From contig JAHCHX010000001.1 of assembly GCA_026129545.1 (NCBI GenBank), positions 3,037,501 through 3,101,500 of the forward strand: a DNA stretch of 64,000 nucleotides, read 5' to 3'. The DNA is from Saprospiraceae bacterium (lineage in GTDB: Bacteria > Bacteroidota > Bacteroidia > Chitinophagales > Saprospiraceae). The position numbers and the translations under genes are program-made. The notes beneath the pieces are model-generated. The model saw nothing but the letters and a program-made list of their open reading frames with translations. It had not been told where the DNA came from and searched no databases. Shown piece after piece: positions 61,200-64,000 of this stretch (position 1 is its first letter; every line of letters begins with the position of its first letter).

Positions 61200-62510
61200 T
61201 CAGCCATTCACGGCCGTTCGCATGGGCGCGACCGATTCGGGTTTCGTAATCAGTACTTTGTCAATTTTGCTTTTGTCCATATCCACTACTTCGAAGCGAA
61301 ACCCATCTGTTTCGAGGTGCTCCCCCACCTTGGGTATGTCGCCCAACTTAAAAAGGATAAAGCCTGCGAGCGTTGAATAGTCTGCATCGGGGTCATCAAA
61401 TTCTTTGACCGCGATGGTTTCGCGCAGTTCGTCAATGGGGATGGTCCCGTCCACAAGCCAACTGCCATCTTCTCTGCTCACGATGGCTTGTTCTTCCGTA
61501 TCGTCAAGGTCAGGCAATGCGCCAAAGATATTCTCCGTGAGGTCGTGCAATGTAATGATGCCCTCAGTTGAACCATACTCATCCACCACCACGGCAAAAT
61601 AGTTGCGTGCCTTGCGAAACCGCTCCAGTATTTTGAGCGAGTTCATCGTCTCTGGCACGAAGAGGGGCTGCGTTAGAATATCGCGCAGGTCGAAGCCCGG
61701 CTTGTTGCGACTGTCCACATAATCGCGGAGCTTGACCACACCCAATATGTTTTCAATGGAATCGTCGCATACGAGAAATTTGGTGTACCCACTTTCGTAC
61801 ACGATTTTATCATTTTCTTCCAATGACGCATTAATGTCGAGCCACTCCACATCATTGCGGTGTGTCATGATGGTGTAGGCATCGCGGTCAGCGAATCGCA
61901 GTATGTTTTGGATAAATTCACTCTCTTTTGTCTCCAACACGCCCTGCTGGTTGGCTAACTTGACCAACAGTTTGATTTCCTCTTCCGACACTCCTTGCTG
62001 TTCGTTAGGCTTTATGAATAGCATCCGCATGAACAGCTTGGTGGACCAACTCAAAAAAGCGGATATCGGACCTGTGACGCGCGTGATGAAGTTCATCACC
62101 GGGGCAAAGGCAATGGCGATGGCCTCTGCATGTTGGATAGCGATGTATTTGGGCGCGAGCTCTCCAACGACGAGCGACAAATAGGTAATAAGAGAAATTA
62201 TGACTGCTACTGAAATCTGGTGCGCGTACGGAGCCAGCCCGGGGACGAGCAGCACCACAGGCTCAAGATACCTGCCGATGGTCACACCCGCATAAGCACC
62301 CTCCACGATGCTGATGAGTGTGATGCCGATTTGCATCGCGGAAAGGTAATTGTCTATGTTGTCCAAGAGATGGACTGCGATGGCGGCGTTGGCATTGCCT
62401 TTTGCTTTTTCGCTCTCCAGTCGGGAGCGTTTGGCAGTAAGGAGCGCGATTTCGCCCAACACGAGAAAGCCGTGCAGTGTGATAAGGACGAGTATTATGG
62501 CAATTTCCAT
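61200..62510 (-). CDS. hemolysin/CorC-family (CNNM) transporter
   Basis: A 436-residue inner-membrane protein linked to magnesium or cobalt efflux. The DUF21/CNNM membrane part is about 1-185 (LVLGEIALLTAKRSRLESEK; LVVGELAPKYIAI). A CBS pair occupies about 205-330 (IMTHRNDVEWLDINAS; FAVVVDEYGSTEGIITLHD) and the CorC_HlyC domain about 345-430 (EFDDPDADYSTLAGFIL). True haemolysin activity is not implied. It converges on the GT2 gene. Confidence 0.95.
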   Translation of the reverse strand: MEIAIILVLITLHGFLVLGEIALLTAKRSRLESEKAKGNANAAIAVHLLDNIDNYLSAMQIGITLISIVEGAYAGVTIGRYLEPVVLLVPGLAPYAHQISVAVIISLITYLSLVVGELAPKYIAIQHAEAIAIAFAPVMNFITRVTGPISAFLSWSTKLFMRMLFIKPNEQQGVSEEEIKLLVKLANQQGVLETKESEFIQNILRFADRDAYTIMTHRNDVEWLDINASLEENDKIVYESGYTKFLVCDDSIENILGVVKLRDYVDSRNKPGFDLRDILTQPLFVPETMNSLKILERFRKARNYFAVVVDEYGSTEGIITLHDLTENIFGALPDLDDTEEQAIVSREDGSWLVDGTIPIDELRETIAVKEFDDPDADYSTLAGFILFKLGDIPKVGEHLETDGFRFEVVDMDKSKIDKVLITKPESVAPMRTAVNG

Positions 62511-62727
62511 GTAGATTGGGCTGGCGTCGCAGGGTTGATGGTTGCGGTTTGTATGCGCGGCATGAGCGACTCAGCAAATGCAAAATTTAGGGGCGTGGAT
62601 TGGAAATCTGTCGCGCAATGTTTTGTTTTATCTGGGGCAAAATTACCGCGAATCCCCGATTTTTTGCAAAACATGCGACAAAACCCCACACGAGCCCGTA
62701 AAATTCTGTTAAAAAAGAAAAAAAATT
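62511..62727. other. spacer between CNNM and the ECF sigma gene
   Basis: No gene is seen. It contains A- and T-rich runs before the sigma factor promoter. Confidence 0.5.
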
Positions 62728-62758
62728 TTTGTCAGAATACAATAACGCTCTACTTTTG
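62728..62758 (+). promoter_or_regulatory. strong Bacteroidota promoter of the ECF sigma gene
   Basis: TTTG at 62728-62731, a 19-bp spacer, then TACTTTTG at 62751-62758: a full match to the -33/-7 consensus. The leader to the ATG at 62887 is about 120 nt. Confidence 0.75.
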
Positions 62759-62886
62759 ACGGCACAATTCACTCACCGAATTTTCATTCGTCTCATTCAA
62801 CAAAACGCATCTGCTTATAGGCTAAAACTTGTACACCGCTTAAATTCTGCTAATTTAACTGGTAAAACAGCAAAATCCGTTTGCTC

Positions 62887-63471
62887 ATGCAAGTTATGCC
62901 GATGCTCAATGATCACGAGTTGATCGCCCGCTATGTAGATGGCGACGAACATTCCTTCGAAGTTCTGCTCAACCGCTACAAAGCAAAAATATACACTTCC
63001 ATTTACCTTTTTGTGAAAGACCAGGCGCTCGCCGAAGATATCTTTCAAGAGGTTTTCATCAAAATCATTGACACGCTCCGCAGGGGCAAATACAACCACG
63101 AAGGCAAATTCGTGCAGTGGGCCATGCGCATTGCCTACAATATGTGCGTGGACTATCACCGTCGCCACAAGCGCCGTGCGCACATCAATCCTTCCGAAGA
63201 TTTCGACATATTTGAGGTACTTCGCTTGAGTGACGATGGCCCCGACACGCAGATTATGCGCAGCGAGACGCACAACCGCATCCGGCAATTGGTAGATGCG
63301 TTGCCTGCGGAACAGCGCGAGGTGGTCATCCTGCGCCATTACGCGGACATGAGTTTCAAAGAAATAGCCTCGCTTACTCGCGTGAGTATCAATACCGCTT
63401 TGGGACGCATGCGCTACGCCTTGATCAATATCCGCAAAATGATGGCTGAACGCGAAGTGGTGCTTCAGTAA
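62887..63471 (+). CDS. ECF-type RNA polymerase sigma factor
   Basis: A 194-residue sigma-70 family factor. Region 2 (about 20-95) shows LLNRYKAKIYTSIYLFVKDQ, AEDIFQEVFIKIID and FVQWAMRIAYNMCVDYHRRH; region 4 (about 125-180) shows LPAEQREVVILRHYADMSFK and ISINTALGRMRYAL-like helices. No anti-sigma gene follows. A TTG at 62881 is an alternative start; the ATG at 62887 is preferred. It is driven by a strong housekeeping-type promoter and ended by a hairpin. Confidence 0.95.
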   Translation: MQVMPMLNDHELIARYVDGDEHSFEVLLNRYKAKIYTSIYLFVKDQALAEDIFQEVFIKIIDTLRRGKYNHEGKFVQWAMRIAYNMCVDYHRRHKRRAHINPSEDFDIFEVLRLSDDGPDTQIMRSETHNRIRQLVDALPAEQREVVILRHYADMSFKEIASLTRVSINTALGRMRYALINIRKMMAEREVVLQ

Positions 63472-63502
63472 GCAGGCCAGTCGTTTTGGGGTTGAATAAA
63501 TT

Positions 63503-63539
63503 AAGCCCCGGCATATTCCTATCGGATGTGCCGGGGCTT
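63503..63539. terminator. bidirectional terminator hairpin
   Basis: AAGCCCCGGCA pairs perfectly with TGCCGGGGCTT (11 bp, 15-nt loop) between the convergent sigma factor and T9SS genes. The T-run is poor. Confidence 0.75.
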
Positions 63540-63659
63540 GCTATTTGTGCTATTCAGGCGGTTATTTCAGATCACCTGCCTGAATAAGACCTGAGTAGGA
63601 GACTGGAATCTCAAATACCAAGAAACTTCTACTCCTAATTCGCATAAAGGAACCGAAAT

Positions 63660-64000
63660 TCACTTTAGAAGCGTCACGTCTCCCTTGCTGGTATAAAACT
63701 CGCCGTTCCCACATCTTGCTTGCAAATACCACGCATAAGAGTCTGGCGTGAGTTGTTTGCCATTGAAAGTGCCGTCCCATCCCCGAGCGTTTATATCACG
63801 GGTTTCATACACCTTTTCTCCCCAACGGTCCCAAACCACAAAGTATACTTCCGTGATGTCCAACCCTCGAACAATGAAAAAGTCATTGTTGCCATCATTG
63901 TTGGGGGTGAATGCTTTGGGGACGAAGATGTACGGCGGGGCACATTCGCCCGGCATGAAATAGACTATCACATTGGCGGTGTCAGGACAAAGCCCTTCGG
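63660..64000 (-). CDS. T9SS type B (gliding-associated C-terminal) protein, 5' part outside window
   Basis: The last 113 residues of a protein whose frame stays open to the window edge. The C-terminal domain IFVPKAFTPNNDGNNDFFIV, VYFVVWDRWGEKVYETRDI and WDGTFNGKQLTPDSYAWYL is the type B T9SS sorting domain, once named gliding motility-associated. The protein is exported across the outer membrane and probably linked to surface filaments or adhesion. What the rest contains is not visible. Confidence 0.93.
   Translation of the reverse strand, partial: EGLCPDTANVIVYFMPGECAPPYIFVPKAFTPNNDGNNDFFIVRGLDITEVYFVVWDRWGEKVYETRDINARGWDGTFNGKQLTPDSYAWYLQARCGNGEFYTSKGDVTLLK

Noticed and set aside
61200..62510. 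Haemolysin as a virulence factor
   Set aside because: The DUF21-CBS-CorC layout is that of a metal-transport protein; the haemolysin name is historical.
1..64000. CRISPR arrays, rRNA and tRNA genes
   Set aside because: No regularly spaced direct repeats with unique spacers and no tRNA cloverleaf or rRNA segments were noticed by eye; a covariance-model scan was not possible.

Overview
The window is chromosomal DNA of a Bacteroidota bacterium, most likely of the order Saprospirales (Haliscomenobacter/Lewinella-like). The evidence is three type IX secretion (T9SS) cargo proteins with C-terminal sorting domains, many promoters of the Bacteroidota form TAnnTTTG (often with an upstream TTTG), lipoproteins with acidic residues after the lipid cysteine, a pinensin-type peptide leader, and clade-typical families (DUF4834, standalone HsdR_N, GH3-like, DUF5691). 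The genus is an inference. No rRNA, tRNA, CRISPR array, complete insertion sequence or prophage was seen.

Layout. 1-8.0 kb: a cut-off choice-of-anchor V protein, a three-gene envelope/stress operon (holin-X-like, hypothetical, YtxH), a MarR-GNAT fusion, metK, DUF5691, aroQ, a secreted propeller-like protein and recX. 8.1-11.5 kb: a small accessory locus with an orphan pinensin-type leader peptide, a long helical-repeat protein and a standalone LytTR regulator; peptide and regulator are each preceded by the same palindromic element, and two dispersed repeats follow. 11.7-17.6 kb: cinA, DUF2490, a MORN protein, a GNAT, rny and zapA. 17.8-22.6 kb: a methyltransferase with a frameshifted restriction endonuclease lies at the 3' end of pheT, with a second, diverged copy of the pheT 3' end beyond it. 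22.7-36.8 kb: cytochrome c lipoprotein, ald, a degenerate PAP2 protein, an antitoxin with a deleted PIN toxin, a T9SS protein, a FadN-like beta-oxidation enzyme, sdaA, an RluA-type synthase, an EamA transporter, hemA and a Gly-rich lipoprotein.

36.8-43.4 kb: an XRE regulator behind a perfect palindrome, a LAS-type peptidase, two GT2 glycosyltransferases, an acyltransferase, an SGNH hydrolase and an MBOAT protein; the genes overlap or nearly touch and probably build and O-acylate a surface glycan. 43.4-57.9 kb: GH3-like enzyme, DUF486, several lipoproteins, an M43 metalloprotease, a SurA-like foldase, a NarL-type regulator, a HEAT-cyclophilin lipoprotein, a lipid kinase, an HsdR_N protein bracketed by two copies of a dispersed repeat, and a DPP-IV-like peptidase. 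58-64 kb: an exopolysaccharide locus (sugar transferase with a receiver-like N-terminus, receiver protein, GT2), a CNNM/CorC protein, an ECF sigma factor with a textbook promoter, and the end of a T9SS type B protein.

A recurrent theme is short repeats: a ~105 bp family (five copies), GACAGGATT hairpins, CAAACCCTT-type tracts and a 7-bp tandem repeat. Several lie in frame inside coding sequences (pheT, a glycosyltransferase, an acyltransferase), so this genome appears to tolerate repeat spread into protein-coding DNA.
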